Source: Irineochytrium annulatum
Lineage: Eukaryota > Chytridiomycota > Chytridiomycetes > Chytridiales > Chytridiaceae
Length of the DNA stretch: 64,000 nt
Direction of reading: 5' to 3'
NCBI GenBank assembly: GCA_027600665.1
Contig: JADGJL010000006.1
Location: 124,001 to 188,000, forward strand
The notes beneath the pieces are model-generated. The model had not been told where the DNA came from and made no database searches. It was given only the letters and a program-made list of their open reading frames with translations. Position 1 is the stretch's first letter. Each line of letters begins with the position of its first letter. Made by a program: the position numbers and the translations under genes. Shown here one piece after another: positions 24,741 to 33,775 of the stretch.

Positions 24741-24796
24741 TTGACAAAAATTCATTCCTACGGCATAATCCAATAGTGATAATGATAATTGTTATC
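24741..24796 (+). promoter_or_regulatory. Promoter and Fur box of the siderophore permease operon
   Basis: TTGACA (24741-24746) and CATAAT (24764-24769) are 17 bases apart. GATAATGATAATTGTTATC (24778-24796) matches the Fur consensus at 17 of 19 positions and covers the expected transcription start. The operon should be tightly repressed by Fur when iron is sufficient. Confidence 0.85.
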
Positions 24797-24829
24797 ATAT
24801 AAATACATATAAACAGGGGAGATCAAGAT

Positions 24830-25831
24830 ATGAAAAAAGGGTTAAACGGACTGTTGATCATGCTGGCATTTGTGCTGATATTGGCGGGTTGTGGTAAAAC
24901 CACGACTACAACAGATACAAGTCAAGGTACTAATTCGGGCAGTGCTCCCGCTGAAGAGACAGCAGGTCCTGTTACGGTGAAGCATAAACGTGGAGAGCTT
25001 AAGTTGGACAAGCCAGCAGAACGTGTCGTTACACTTGAATGGACATATACGGAAGATGTTGTTGCCCTGGGGGTTCAGCCAGTAGGTAATGCAGATAACG
25101 CTAACTATAAAGTGTGGGTAACATCCGAAGCAGCACTGGATGACAGTGTAACGGATATCGGTACACGCGGTGAGCCGAACCTGGAAGCTATCGCTGCATT
25201 GAAGCCGGATCTGATCATTGCTAACGCAGATAACAATAATGCGGTCTACGATCAGCTTAATGCTATTGCACCAACCATTGAATTCGATCCGTATGATGGC
25301 GATGGCTATAATTATGACAAAATGACAGAAATCTTTAATACCATTGCAACAGCTCTCGGTAAAGAAGACAAAGCGAAGCAAGTTCTTAGTGATCTCGATC
25401 AGCACTATGTAGAAGCCAAAGAAAAACTGGCTGCTGCGGGTAAAGAAAATTTCAACTTTGCACTGACACAAGCATTCACGTATCAAAATGCAGTCAGTCT
25501 GCGTATGTTTACGGATAATTCGGTTGTTATCGGTACATTGGACAAAATTGGTCTGGTGAATGATTGGAAGCCGGAAAAACTGGAGAACTACGGTTTCTCG
25601 ACAGTAGGCATTGAGTCGTTGACCGCTGTTAAGGACAGTAACTTCATTTACATCACTCAACCAGACGATGACGTTTTTGGCACAGCCATGAAAGATAACT
25701 CGGTTTGGAACGGACTGAACTTCGTGAAGGACAAACGCACTTATCAACTGGATAGCACCACATGGACTTTTGGTGGACCGATCTCCTCCAAAGTATTGGT
25801 TGACGGTGTTGTTGAGGCGATTACTAAATGA
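24830..25831 (+). CDS. Iron-siderophore substrate-binding lipoprotein
   Basis: A 333-residue lipoprotein. The signal peptide ends LAGC (Cys 21), followed by a Thr/Ser-rich linker. The binding fold starts with VTVKHKRGELKLDKPAERVVTLEWTYTEDVVALGVQPVG and continues IAALKPDLIIANADNN, FALTQAFTYQNAVSLRMF, KDSNFIYITQPDDD and KTYQ/QLDSTTWTFGGP. This pattern is typical of Firmicute citrate- or hydroxamate-type siderophore binders (FhuD/FecB class), but the ligand cannot be read from sequence. AGGGGAG precedes the ATG. Its stop overlaps the permease start (ATGA), so both are translated together from the Fur-controlled promoter. Confidence 0.9.
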   Translation: MKKGLNGLLIMLAFVLILAGCGKTTTTTDTSQGTNSGSAPAEETAGPVTVKHKRGELKLDKPAERVVTLEWTYTEDVVALGVQPVGNADNANYKVWVTSEAALDDSVTDIGTRGEPNLEAIAALKPDLIIANADNNNAVYDQLNAIAPTIEFDPYDGDGYNYDKMTEIFNTIATALGKEDKAKQVLSDLDQHYVEAKEKLAAAGKENFNFALTQAFTYQNAVSLRMFTDNSVVIGTLDKIGLVNDWKPEKLENYGFSTVGIESLTAVKDSNFIYITQPDDDVFGTAMKDNSVWNGLNFVKDKRTYQLDSTTWTFGGPISSKVLVDGVVEAITK

Positions 25832-27876
25832 GTTCGGTTCAAAGATCCAAGCCAACGATGAATTGGCGCACAATAAGCATATATGGGGGCGGTTTAACCG
25901 CTCTCATCGTGCTTTTTTTTGTAAGTCTAATTTATGGAGAGGCATCCATTCCTTTGCATGTCGTTTGGGACTCGCTCACAGGCAGACAGGATTCATTAGA
26001 GCATAATATGGTCTGGGATTTGCGGATGCCACGTACGGTGATTGGTATTCTTGCAGGCGGTGCACTGGCTGTAGCAGGCGCGTTGCTTCAGACGATTACA
26101 CGTAATCCACTGGCTGCTTCGGATACGCTGGGCATTAATGCAGGAGCGTACTTTGTGGTGGTGCTGGGAGCTATCGCTTTTCCGAGTTTGTTAAGTCAGT
26201 CTCCTTTTCTTTTCGCAGCTTTTGGTGGTTTACTGGCCGCTTTTGCAGCTTATTTCATGGGCGGCGGACGAACATCAAGTCCGGTTCGACTGGCATTGTC
26301 AGGTATGATTGTATCGATGGTGCTTGGTTCATTTACAAGTGCATTACATATATTTTTCTCCATGGAGACACAAGGGTTATTTCTTTGGGGCTCCGGAACA
26401 CTTGTCCAGAATGACTGGAGTGGTGTGTCTTATGCGTGGCCTTGGGTGATTGGCATAACCCTTCTAGCGTTAATCATGTCCAGACAGTGGGATATGCTGG
26501 AGCTGGATGAATCAACGGCTTCTTCTTTGGGACAAAAGGTTGGATTGGCTCGTACGGGTGGTTTAATTCTCGCCGTATTGCTGGCTGCAGTTATTGTCAG
26601 TGTGATTGGACCGATTGGCTTCGTGGGATTGGTTGCACCCCATCTGGTACGATTGAGTGGGGTACGTTCCAACCGATTACTGTTACCCGGTGTGTTTATA
26701 TGGGGAGCAGCGCTTCTGGTTGGGGCAGACGTCCTTGCCAAGATGGTGCATAACTCCAGTATGGAATTGCCAACAGGTGCTGTTATGGCGATCATTGGTG
26801 CACCGTGGCTCATCTGGCTTGTGCTCAAACGAATGAAGGCTGCGAATGGATCAGGCATGTCCACTTCCATGAGCACGGGAGCAACTTCACGTCGCTTTGC
26901 ATTCGGCCCCGTGGCCGTCTTATTTTCAGTCATTACTGTCGGACTTATCTTACTCAGTACAATGTTTGGCGGGATGCGGATTCCACTGGCTGATCTGTTG
27001 CCGAGTCTGTTCCAGTCGGATGGACTGTTCTCCGCCTTGGTTCAGCTTCGGATTCCACGTACCCTTGTTGCCGCAGGTGCGGGTGCAGCACTGGCCATTA
27101 GCGGTGTGCTGATTCAAATGGCGGTTCGGAACCCGCTGGCGGATGCTTCAATTGTGGGTGTTTCCTCTGGTGCAGGTCTCGGAGCAATGATGGTTATTAT
27201 TTTATGGCCGGGTCTTCCAAGTTACTTGCTGCCGATTGCAGCAATCATCGGTGCAGCCATTGCCGCAGTGGTTGTGTTCTCACTTGCCTGGAAGAAAGGG
27301 CTAAACCCATCTGCGGTGGTGTTGCTGGGGATTGCGATGTCTGCCATTGCTGGAGCAGGTATTCAAATCCTGATTGTACGAGGTGCGGTATACGGTAGCA
27401 GTGGATATATCTGGCTGACAGGCAGTACCTACGCTCGTACCTGGGATCAGGTAAAGGTTATCGGATTATTTTTGGTGATTCTGGTACCGGTGGCTTGGTG
27501 GCTGGCACGCAGATTCGAACTGCTGGTATTTGACGATAATAGTGCATCCGGACTTGGTCTGGGTGTACGTCGTACACGATTATTGGCCATGGCAGTTGGT
27601 GTTTTACTTGCAGCAGGGGCTGTTGCTTGTGTAGGAACCGTCGGTTTCATCGGTTTGATTGCACCCCATATGGTTCGGTTACTGACAGGAAATAAGTTAA
27701 GACGATCCATGTTCCTATCCGCATTAGCGGGTGCAGTCATGTTGGTGCTCGCCGATACTATCGGCAGAACCGTCATGGCACCGACAGAGATTCCATCAGG
27801 CATACTCATTGCGATCATTGGAACACCGTACTTCCTGTATCTCATGTATCGTTCTAACTGGCGAAAGTCTGTATAA
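25828..27876 (+). CDS. Double-length FecCD siderophore permease (FhuB-like)
   Basis: A 682-residue integral membrane protein made of two FecCD permease halves in tandem, about residues 15-340 and 365-680. Each half carries LRMPRTVIGILAGGALAVAGALLQTITRNPLAASDTLG or its equivalent (LRIPRTLVAAGAGAALAISGVLIQMAVRNPLADASIVG) and the coupling-helix region GPIGFVGLVAPHLVR or GTVGFIGLIAPHMVR. This single-chain arrangement is known from FhuB and from some Bacillus permeases. It imports ferric siderophore together with a cytoplasmic ATPase, and no such ATPase gene occurs in the window. The ATG overlaps the upstream stop by four bases. A strong hairpin follows 10 bases after the stop. Confidence 0.9.
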   Translation: MSSVQRSKPTMNWRTISIYGGGLTALIVLFFVSLIYGEASIPLHVVWDSLTGRQDSLEHNMVWDLRMPRTVIGILAGGALAVAGALLQTITRNPLAASDTLGINAGAYFVVVLGAIAFPSLLSQSPFLFAAFGGLLAAFAAYFMGGGRTSSPVRLALSGMIVSMVLGSFTSALHIFFSMETQGLFLWGSGTLVQNDWSGVSYAWPWVIGITLLALIMSRQWDMLELDESTASSLGQKVGLARTGGLILAVLLAAVIVSVIGPIGFVGLVAPHLVRLSGVRSNRLLLPGVFIWGAALLVGADVLAKMVHNSSMELPTGAVMAIIGAPWLIWLVLKRMKAANGSGMSTSMSTGATSRRFAFGPVAVLFSVITVGLILLSTMFGGMRIPLADLLPSLFQSDGLFSALVQLRIPRTLVAAGAGAALAISGVLIQMAVRNPLADASIVGVSSGAGLGAMMVIILWPGLPSYLLPIAAIIGAAIAAVVVFSLAWKKGLNPSAVVLLGIAMSAIAGAGIQILIVRGAVYGSSGYIWLTGSTYARTWDQVKVIGLFLVILVPVAWWLARRFELLVFDDNSASGLGLGVRRTRLLAMAVGVLLAAGAVACVGTVGFIGLIAPHMVRLLTGNKLRRSMFLSALAGAVMLVLADTIGRTVMAPTEIPSGILIAIIGTPYFLYLMYRSNWRKSV

Positions 27877-27886
27877 ATGATTGAAA

Positions 27887-27917
27887 CCAAAAGCCTGCTC
27901 CCCGAGCAGGCTTTTGG
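27887..27917 (+). terminator. Terminator of the siderophore permease operon
   Basis: A perfect 14-bp stem (CCAAAAGCCTGCTC with its complement) around a CCC loop. The downstream tail is only moderately T-rich. Confidence 0.75.
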
Positions 27918-28061
27918 CTATCCCTTGGCAACATTTAGCTGCCAGCTTAGAATCCCGTTGAACTGATAACTTATTTTCATCAATAATGGTTTGTCGGACC
28001 CTGGAAGGCACACACAAGTAGCATCCATCCAATGAATGTCTGGTCCCGCACCAAATGACAA

Positions 28062-28140
28062 AATCCCCTCAGGTCTTCAAGAAGTTGAGATCACGTTATC
28101 AAACGTGAAGCTCATACTCTCTGTAGACCATGAGGGGATT
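28062..28140. other. 79-base nested stem-loop element
   Basis: AATCCCCTCA (28062-28071) pairs with TGAGGGGATT (28131-28140), continued by GGTCT with AGACC apart from one bulge. Inside lies a second stem (CACGT/ACGTG near 28092-28107, with flanking CTCA/TGAG). On the minus strand the closing arm runs into TTTTG, so it can terminate the aminotransferase gene, but it is larger and more branched than an ordinary terminator. No gene lies in 27918-28171. Confidence 0.55.
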
Positions 28141-28171
28141 GATGGTTGAGCACATGTTAACGATGTTCCTG

Positions 28172-29344
28172 TTAGCTAGATTTCAAAATCCCGCTGTGAT
28201 TGACGGATTCCACAGCTTGCTGCAGTACTTCAACCTCCTGAACAAGCGCGAATCGAACGTAACCTTCGCCTGAAGGACCAAAGGCACTGCCTGGGGTTGC
28301 AATGACACCCGCATGTGTGACCAGATCCATGGCAAATTGCTCTGAGCTGTCGTAGTGAGCCGGAATGCGACTCCAGACAAACATGGTTGCTTCCGGTTTG
28401 GCAATAGGCCAACCGAGTTGGCTGAAGCCTTCACAGAGGATGTCTCGGCGCTGTTCGTATATCGCTCTGACCCGTTCAACCTCGGATTGATCGCCGGTAA
28501 TGGCAGCAATTGCTGCTTTTTGGATCGGCAGAAACATCCCGTAATCCATATTGGATTTTAGCTTTTTCAACATGGAAACCATGGTTGTATTGCCCACACA
28601 GAAGCCGATTCGAGCTCCGGCCAGGCCATAGGTCTTGGATAAGGAATTGAATTCCACACCAACGTCCATGGCGCCAGGGAACGCGAGGAAGCTTCCGCAA
28701 GACTTTCCATCAAATACGAGTTCACTGTAAGCATTATCGTGAAGCACGATAATATCATACTTTTTGGCGAAGGCAATCAGGTCCAGATAGAACTGATCCG
28801 GTGCCATTGCGGTTGTTGGATTGTTAGGATAGGAGACCAGCATGAATTTCGCACGATGGGCGATATCTTCCGGTATATCCTGAAGTTGAATAACATACCC
28901 GTTTTCTTCTTTTTGCGACATATAATACAGTTCAGCACCTGCCAGTAGCGGTCCATCCGCGAAGACGGGATAGCAGGGGTCAGGAACCAGCACCAGATCA
29001 CCTTCATCTACAATGGAGAGGGATATATGTGCCAGCCCTTCCTGTGAACCGAGCAAGGAACAGATCTGTGATGCCGGGTCCAGCTCGACCTGATAGCGCT
29101 GCTTGTACCAATCGCTAGCAGCTTGCAGCAACTCACTCTGATCATTCACTGCATATATATAATTAGCCGGATCAGCTGCGGCCTCGCATAGTGCAGTTAT
29201 AATATGCTGCGCAGGTGGGATATTTGGCGTGCCCACACTGAGATCAATAACCGGCTGTCCGTTCTCCAGTCTGCGGCGTTTGATCTCCAGTAGCCGTGTG
29301 AAAATTCCTTCGTTGAAATGATCCATTCGTCTGGCAAAGTTCAT
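28172..29344 (-). CDS. Class I/II PLP-dependent aminotransferase (LL-DAP aminotransferase-like)
   Basis: A 390-residue fold-type I aminotransferase. The opening FNEGIFTRLLEIKRRRLENGQPVIDLSVGTPNIPP, the NYIYAVNDQSELLQAASDWYKQRY stretch, LVSYPNNPTTAMAP and the PLP lysine in FNSLSKTYGLAGARIGFCVGN are characteristic, with the final Arg in GYVRFALV for substrate carboxylate binding. The overall pattern is nearest the DapL/methionine aminotransferase-like branch of Firmicutes. The physiological substrate, perhaps an amino acid, cannot be fixed. A GGAGG precedes the ATG by 13 bases, longer than normal. The gene is single, with a stem-loop element downstream. Confidence 0.85.
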   Translation of the reverse strand: MNFARRMDHFNEGIFTRLLEIKRRRLENGQPVIDLSVGTPNIPPAQHIITALCEAAADPANYIYAVNDQSELLQAASDWYKQRYQVELDPASQICSLLGSQEGLAHISLSIVDEGDLVLVPDPCYPVFADGPLLAGAELYYMSQKEENGYVIQLQDIPEDIAHRAKFMLVSYPNNPTTAMAPDQFYLDLIAFAKKYDIIVLHDNAYSELVFDGKSCGSFLAFPGAMDVGVEFNSLSKTYGLAGARIGFCVGNTTMVSMLKKLKSNMDYGMFLPIQKAAIAAITGDQSEVERVRAIYEQRRDILCEGFSQLGWPIAKPEATMFVWSRIPAHYDSSEQFAMDLVTHAGVIATPGSAFGPSGEGYVRFALVQEVEVLQQAVESVNHSGILKSS

Positions 29345-29438
29345 GATGATGATTCAGCCTCCAATCCTCTTCGTACACATATTCATTAATAATAAATGGA
29401 CAGCGACGAAAAGAGAAGAGCAGGGGAACGCCTGTGGA

Positions 29439-31514
29439 TCATGACTTCACTTTAAACTGGCTCAATTCCTCTTGCAGTTTGCCAGATAGCTGGTTCAACT
29501 GTTTCGACAGATCAGCTACCTGTTCAATACTATCCAGCTGCTCCTGCGTGCTGGCGCTTACTTCTTCCGTCGATGCCGAGTTCTCTTCTGTGGTGGAAGA
29601 AATAATCTCCAGTGCCTGGAATATCTCATCTTTGTGTTTGTGTACATTAGAGGTGTTGTTGGTAATCTGCATCATACGCTGCTGTAGATCTTTCAGGTCT
29701 TGGTTAATGCTGAAGAATACATGCTTGGTATCCTCGACGGATTTGGCATTTTCCTCCGCAATCTTCATACCGCGCATGGTATGTTCAACCGACAGGGTTG
29801 TTTTCTCTTCAATCATATTCACTTTTTTGTTAATTTCCTCTGTTGCCTGAGCGGTCTGTTCTGCAAGTTTGCGAACCTCTTCGGCAACAACGGCGAATCC
29901 TCTTCCATGTTCGCCAGCACGTGCGGCTTCAATGGAGGCATTCAAGGCGAGTAGGTTCGTCTGAGAGGCAATCTGTTTAACCGTATCTACAAAACTGGAT
30001 ATTTCATTCCGGCTCAGATCAATCTCCTGAATAATAGAGGATACCGCTTGGGTGGACTGATGATTTTCCTCCGACCATTTCGATAATTGCTCCACGACCG
30101 CAAGTCCTTGGCTGCTTTGATCGGCAGATGTCTGTACGACCGTCCCCATAGCCTGTGTATCGGTGGCAATTTCATCGATTTGGCTGGATAACGAGCCTGT
30201 TTTGCGTAAGATATTTTCCGTTTCAATGGACTGATAATTCGTGGCATTGGCAATCTCGTTAATCGCTGTCGATGTGTCATTCATGGTCACAGCCGTTCGT
30301 GAGGAGATGGCTTGCAGATCATTCGACGACTGGTTCAGAATTTGCGCTGAGCTGCCGACCATTTGCAGCATACCTTGAATTTTTTGTACCATGGAATTCA
30401 AACCTGTGGCGATCTGTCCAATTTCATTATTGGATTTGATATCCAGTATGACGGTGAGGTCACCTTGTTCAATCTGTTTGATCTTGGCCAGCAGTTGTGG
30501 TATGGAGCGTAACAGACGGCGAAGGGTAATATAACAGATAATCACAAGCAGAAGAGTGGCTGCAGCAAAACCGCCAAGCGTAATCCACGTGAACGTTTTT
30601 AATTCACCCAGTACTTCTTTCTCTGTTATCGTCAGACCAACGGACCATCCCGTATCCTTGCTGGTAGCGTAGCCGATATAGCGACGCTCCCCATTGTCAT
30701 TCATAAGCTGTATGCCGTGTTCACCGGCAAGCATTTTCTTGCCGATCTCCCCCATGTCCCCCGTACTGTCCAGGATGTTCTCCTTCAGCACCTTCTCTTG
30801 ATCAGGATGGTACAGAATTTCCCCGCTCTTGGACAGCAGCATGGAATAGCCCGTGCTACCAAGTGAATAACTCTCCATGATGGCTGGAATATCCTTAAAC
30901 GCAATATCCGCTGCAGCGAAGCCGATCATGTTATTGTTGTCGTCTTTGATGGGATAAAAGATTCCCATAAGTACGTCGCCTGCTGCAACGTCAATGTACG
31001 GATCGGAGAAATAAAGCCCGTCTGCACCGGTAACAGGCTTGTAGTATGGACGTGACTGGATATCAAAGTCCGGTGCAGAGACGACACCATCATTTTGAAT
31101 CCAAAAACCTTTTCCATCCAGACCCGCGACCCAAGCATCGGCAAATGAAGGCTCTGCCTTAACAATTTCAGCCAGTGTCGCCTGTGTTTCAGCAGCGTAG
31201 GTTGAACTTGCCGCATCTGCTGCAGATGCGGTTGTTTCTATGTATTGCTTAAATAATGTGTTGGTGGACATTTGTTTGACCAGCGCGCCCTTTTCTTTGA
31301 ATAGCGCATCAAATTCACTAACAATAGCCTGTGTCTTGGTCTGGAGCATGGATTCCTGCTGCTTTACCAGAATGTTTCGTGTGCTTGCGAACATAAAAGT
31401 TCCCAGCACGGAAAAGACGACTACGATGATGACGAGCAGCACAATGGACAACGTATTTGCCATACTGGATGTCCGTGCTCCCTTTTTACCCCACTTATTC
31501 AACATGTTCGACAT
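29439..31514 (-). CDS. Methyl-accepting chemotaxis protein with dCache sensor
   Basis: A 691-residue chemoreceptor. One membrane helix (about residues 20-42) is followed by a large extracellular double Cache domain ([81 protein letters not shown]). A second helix (about 305-330), a HAMP domain ([22 protein letters not shown]) and the methyl-accepting signalling domain follow, with the conserved tip [34 protein letters not shown]. It senses a small external ligand, often an amino or organic acid, and signals to CheA. GGGGAG precedes the ATG by 7 bases. A SigD-like -10 (GCCGACAT) lies 50 bases upstream. It is monocistronic. Confidence 0.92.
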   Translation of the reverse strand: MSNMLNKWGKKGARTSSMANTLSIVLLVIIVVVFSVLGTFMFASTRNILVKQQESMLQTKTQAIVSEFDALFKEKGALVKQMSTNTLFKQYIETTASAADAASSTYAAETQATLAEIVKAEPSFADAWVAGLDGKGFWIQNDGVVSAPDFDIQSRPYYKPVTGADGLYFSDPYIDVAAGDVLMGIFYPIKDDNNNMIGFAAADIAFKDIPAIMESYSLGSTGYSMLLSKSGEILYHPDQEKVLKENILDSTGDMGEIGKKMLAGEHGIQLMNDNGERRYIGYATSKDTGWSVGLTITEKEVLGELKTFTWITLGGFAAATLLLVIICYITLRRLLRSIPQLLAKIKQIEQGDLTVILDIKSNNEIGQIATGLNSMVQKIQGMLQMVGSSAQILNQSSNDLQAISSRTAVTMNDTSTAINEIANATNYQSIETENILRKTGSLSSQIDEIATDTQAMGTVVQTSADQSSQGLAVVEQLSKWSEENHQSTQAVSSIIQEIDLSRNEISSFVDTVKQIASQTNLLALNASIEAARAGEHGRGFAVVAEEVRKLAEQTAQATEEINKKVNMIEEKTTLSVEHTMRGMKIAEENAKSVEDTKHVFFSINQDLKDLQQRMMQITNNTSNVHKHKDEIFQALEIISSTTEENSASTEEVSASTQEQLDSIEQVADLSKQLNQLSGKLQEELSQFKVKS

Positions 31515-31563
31515 ATTCCATCTCCCCAGATGAGTAATAAAAAGCTCAAAACGCCTAAGTTAT

Positions 31564-31589
31564 ATGTCGGCATATCCTATAGTTTTATG
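31564..31589 (-). promoter_or_regulatory. Possible SigD (motility) promoter of the chemoreceptor
   Basis: On the minus strand GCCGACAT (31571-31564) matches the SigD -10 GCCGATAT at 7 of 8 positions. A TAAA occurs 12 bases upstream and a CATA 14 bases upstream; the usual spacing to TAAA is about 15, so the -35 is weak. A chemoreceptor is a classic SigD target. Confidence 0.45.
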
Positions 31590-31773
31590 TAGATTTCTGT
31601 CGATTAATATTGAAAGCAACAGGAAGGAAAGGGACTAGAAGATGAGGAAAATGAAAGGAAGGGTTGAAAAGAGAATAGGAATGAAAAACCGGGTTCAGTA
31701 GTGGTTCATCCAGGTAATGTTGTTTATAATGGAATGAATTGGAACTATAGGGGTGTAAAAAGGGGGATTATCT

Positions 31774-32802
31774 GTGAGTGAAGTATGGCACGCTTCGATA
31801 CAAGGGGCTCCATGGAATGCCGAAAAGATGCACCAGGCGGTGCATCTGTTGCGCCGCAGAGCAACGGTTCATTTCCGTGTCGACGCGGATACATACGAGG
31901 ACCTTGCCGAGCTAGATGCCAAAGTGTTCTTTGCCCGCCCGGATTTAATTCTACACATATCGCATGTGGACCCTAAAGGGGGATATTCATCAGGATTTTT
32001 GGGGCGACTTGCCCAATTAAAGCATGTGTCTGCCTTGCAGCTTGATCTTTCGCAGGCACAGGATTTGACGATTCTGGGTGCGATGGAGCAACTGCAGTTT
32101 CTAAGGTTGAATTCACCTGCAAAGGCAACCCGGCTCAATTTTATTGAACACTACAACCAACTAACCTTTCTTGAACTCCGCGGCAAATTCAAAGATTTTG
32201 CTTCCATTGCAACATGCCTAAGTCTCAACACCATCATTCTGAACTGCTCTATTGAATCACTCGATGTGTTGGCTGAACTGCCCATGCTTCAATATCTGTC
32301 CCTGGATCATGGCGAGTTAAAAGGTGGACTGGATGTATTGACAGAGTCAACTATCTCGATGTTGAAGCTAAGCTCTGTTCGCAAGCTGACGAGTGTTCAG
32401 GGACTCGAACAGATGCATGGGCTGGAGTATCTGCATCTGTCCTTGCCCAAGCTGGAGCAATTATGCGACTTTTCCCAGATGCCCTGCCTCAGACAGCTCG
32501 AACTGGACTATATGAAATCGTTGCGGGATACCGAACATCTATGGACAGCCGGCACTTTGGAATCTATTGAACTAAAGGAGATAAATACGGCGCTCAAGGC
32601 GAATTCTTTTGCTGGACTGACCGAGCTGGAGCACTTGCGCCAAATCGATTTTCGTTATATTGGTGTGAACAAAGGACGGATTGCCGCTATGCGCGATCAC
32701 CTGGCCAAGGCAGGAAAGTCGAATTTGTTATATGAAAATATTCCTGAGCATGAACGCATGAATTCCATAGGCATTGCACACTTGTCGCATGTATTAATGT
32801 AG
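31774..32802 (+). CDS. Leucine-rich-repeat protein
   Basis: A 342-residue soluble protein without signal peptide. From about residue 75 it carries irregular leucine-rich repeats: LKHVSALQLDLSQAQDLTIL, LQFLRLNSPAKATRLNFI, LTFLELRGKFKDFASIAT, LQYLSLDHGELKGGLDVL, LEYLHLSLPKLEQLCDF and LRQLELDYMKSLRDTEHL. Such repeats make a curved protein-binding surface. The partner is unknown, and a cytoplasmic location is inferred. The start is GTG with AAAAAGGGGGA upstream. It is convergent with the short-chain dehydrogenase gene. Confidence 0.8.
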   Translation: MSEVWHASIQGAPWNAEKMHQAVHLLRRRATVHFRVDADTYEDLAELDAKVFFARPDLILHISHVDPKGGYSSGFLGRLAQLKHVSALQLDLSQAQDLTILGAMEQLQFLRLNSPAKATRLNFIEHYNQLTFLELRGKFKDFASIATCLSLNTIILNCSIESLDVLAELPMLQYLSLDHGELKGGLDVLTESTISMLKLSSVRKLTSVQGLEQMHGLEYLHLSLPKLEQLCDFSQMPCLRQLELDYMKSLRDTEHLWTAGTLESIELKEINTALKANSFAGLTELEHLRQIDFRYIGVNKGRIAAMRDHLAKAGKSNLLYENIPEHERMNSIGIAHLSHVLM

Positions 32803-32837
32803 ACGGTCTTCAGTCCAGCGTATGCATACATAGCGAA

Positions 32838-32865
32838 CCCGCACTGAACGAACCGGTTGTGCGGG
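32838..32865. terminator. Hairpin between convergent genes
   Basis: CCCGCAC (32838-32844) pairs with GTGCGGG (32859-32865). There is no clear T tract, so termination is only likely. Confidence 0.4.
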
Positions 32866-32881
32866 GAGATGTCATCGCTAT

Positions 32882-33601
32882 CTAAGTGTTCGTATCCGTT
32901 AATGCGGGTATGTTGATCTCTTTCACACAGGCCGCCTTGGACAAGCTGATAATACATCGAACGACGGCGACCATATCCTGTAGGGGAATACGGGTCCCGT
33001 CATACTCGGCGAGTGCACGTTCCATTCCGTCTTCATAAGGAATCTCTGCCGCCAGTTCTCCCGGATTGATACATGTCACCGCGATGCGGTCCTCTCTCGT
33101 ATGCTCTCTTAGAGCTTCCGTAACACCCCGTATGGCAAATTTAGAGGCGACAAATGAAACCTGGCTGTTGCCTGCATTGCTCAAACCGGCTGTTGAACCG
33201 ATCAGGATGATCTTGCCTGCCTCTGACTGGCGAAGATGAGGCAGTAAAGCCTGTATACATACAATCGTTGAGGTCACATTCACATGAATAAGTTGACTGA
33301 TATCTGCGGGTTCATCCCGATCAAACGTATAGTGCTCTTCAAATCCTTCCTTCTCCCAGATCCCCACGTTATAAATAAGCACATCCAACGTCTCGCCTTG
33401 AAGCTGGTTGGCAATATGCTCCGCGGCCTGAAGTTCGGAAAGATCGGCCTGAATCCATATTCGCTGGACGCCATCCTCCACGTTCAGACTTTCCGGCTTG
33501 CTGCGGGAAACCACCCAGACTTTATCACCGGACTGTGGCACACCTCTAACGAATGCGTCACCCAATCCTTTGCTTGCACCAAAGACAATCATATTTTTCA
33601 T
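32882..33601 (-). CDS. Short-chain dehydrogenase/reductase
   Basis: A 239-residue NAD(P)-dependent oxidoreductase of the SDR family with a Rossmann fold. The nucleotide loop is MIVFGASKGLGDAFVRG; the acidic position after strand 2 is missing (WVVSRSKPESL), which favours NADPH. The catalytic set is visible: the Asn helix (VIYNVGIWE), Ser in LIGSTAGLSNAG and the normal Tyr-x3-Lys position, which reads SFVASKFAIRG, so Phe-Val-Ala-Ser-Lys replaces Tyr. That change may impair or alter catalysis. The substrate is unknown. It is a single gene on the minus strand. Confidence 0.85.
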   Translation of the reverse strand: MKNMIVFGASKGLGDAFVRGVPQSGDKVWVVSRSKPESLNVEDGVQRIWIQADLSELQAAEHIANQLQGETLDVLIYNVGIWEKEGFEEHYTFDRDEPADISQLIHVNVTSTIVCIQALLPHLRQSEAGKIILIGSTAGLSNAGNSQVSFVASKFAIRGVTEALREHTREDRIAVTCINPGELAAEIPYEDGMERALAEYDGTRIPLQDMVAVVRCIISLSKAACVKEINIPALTDTNT

Positions 33602-33718
33602 ACGGAACCCTCCATGTTGAATAGCATTTAGTGAATATACATTAATCTATATCTTACTATAGAGGTGATGTATGGAACATGAAGTTTGAATGAGGTATGC
33701 TTCATCCTTGGCATAGAA

Positions 33719-33757
33719 AAACCACCCCTGTCCCGCAAGAACGGGAGAGAGGTGGTT
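33719..33757 (-). terminator. Terminator of the GH81 gene
   Basis: On the minus strand AACCACC...TCCCG pairs with CGGGA...GGTGGTT, with a small internal loop, followed by TTTTTC. Confidence 0.8.
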
Positions 33758-33775
33758 GGACAGATCGTGATGACA

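Noticed and set aside
24842..25873. A 343-codon minus-strand frame opposite the siderophore-binding lipoprotein gene
   Set aside because: Cys- and His-rich, low-complexity translation typical of antisense reading. It shares the whole length with a clear lipoprotein gene.
28062..28140. Insertion sequence end or MITE
   Set aside because: There is an inverted pair of ends but no clear target duplication, and no transposase is near. It was kept as an unexplained stem-loop element instead.
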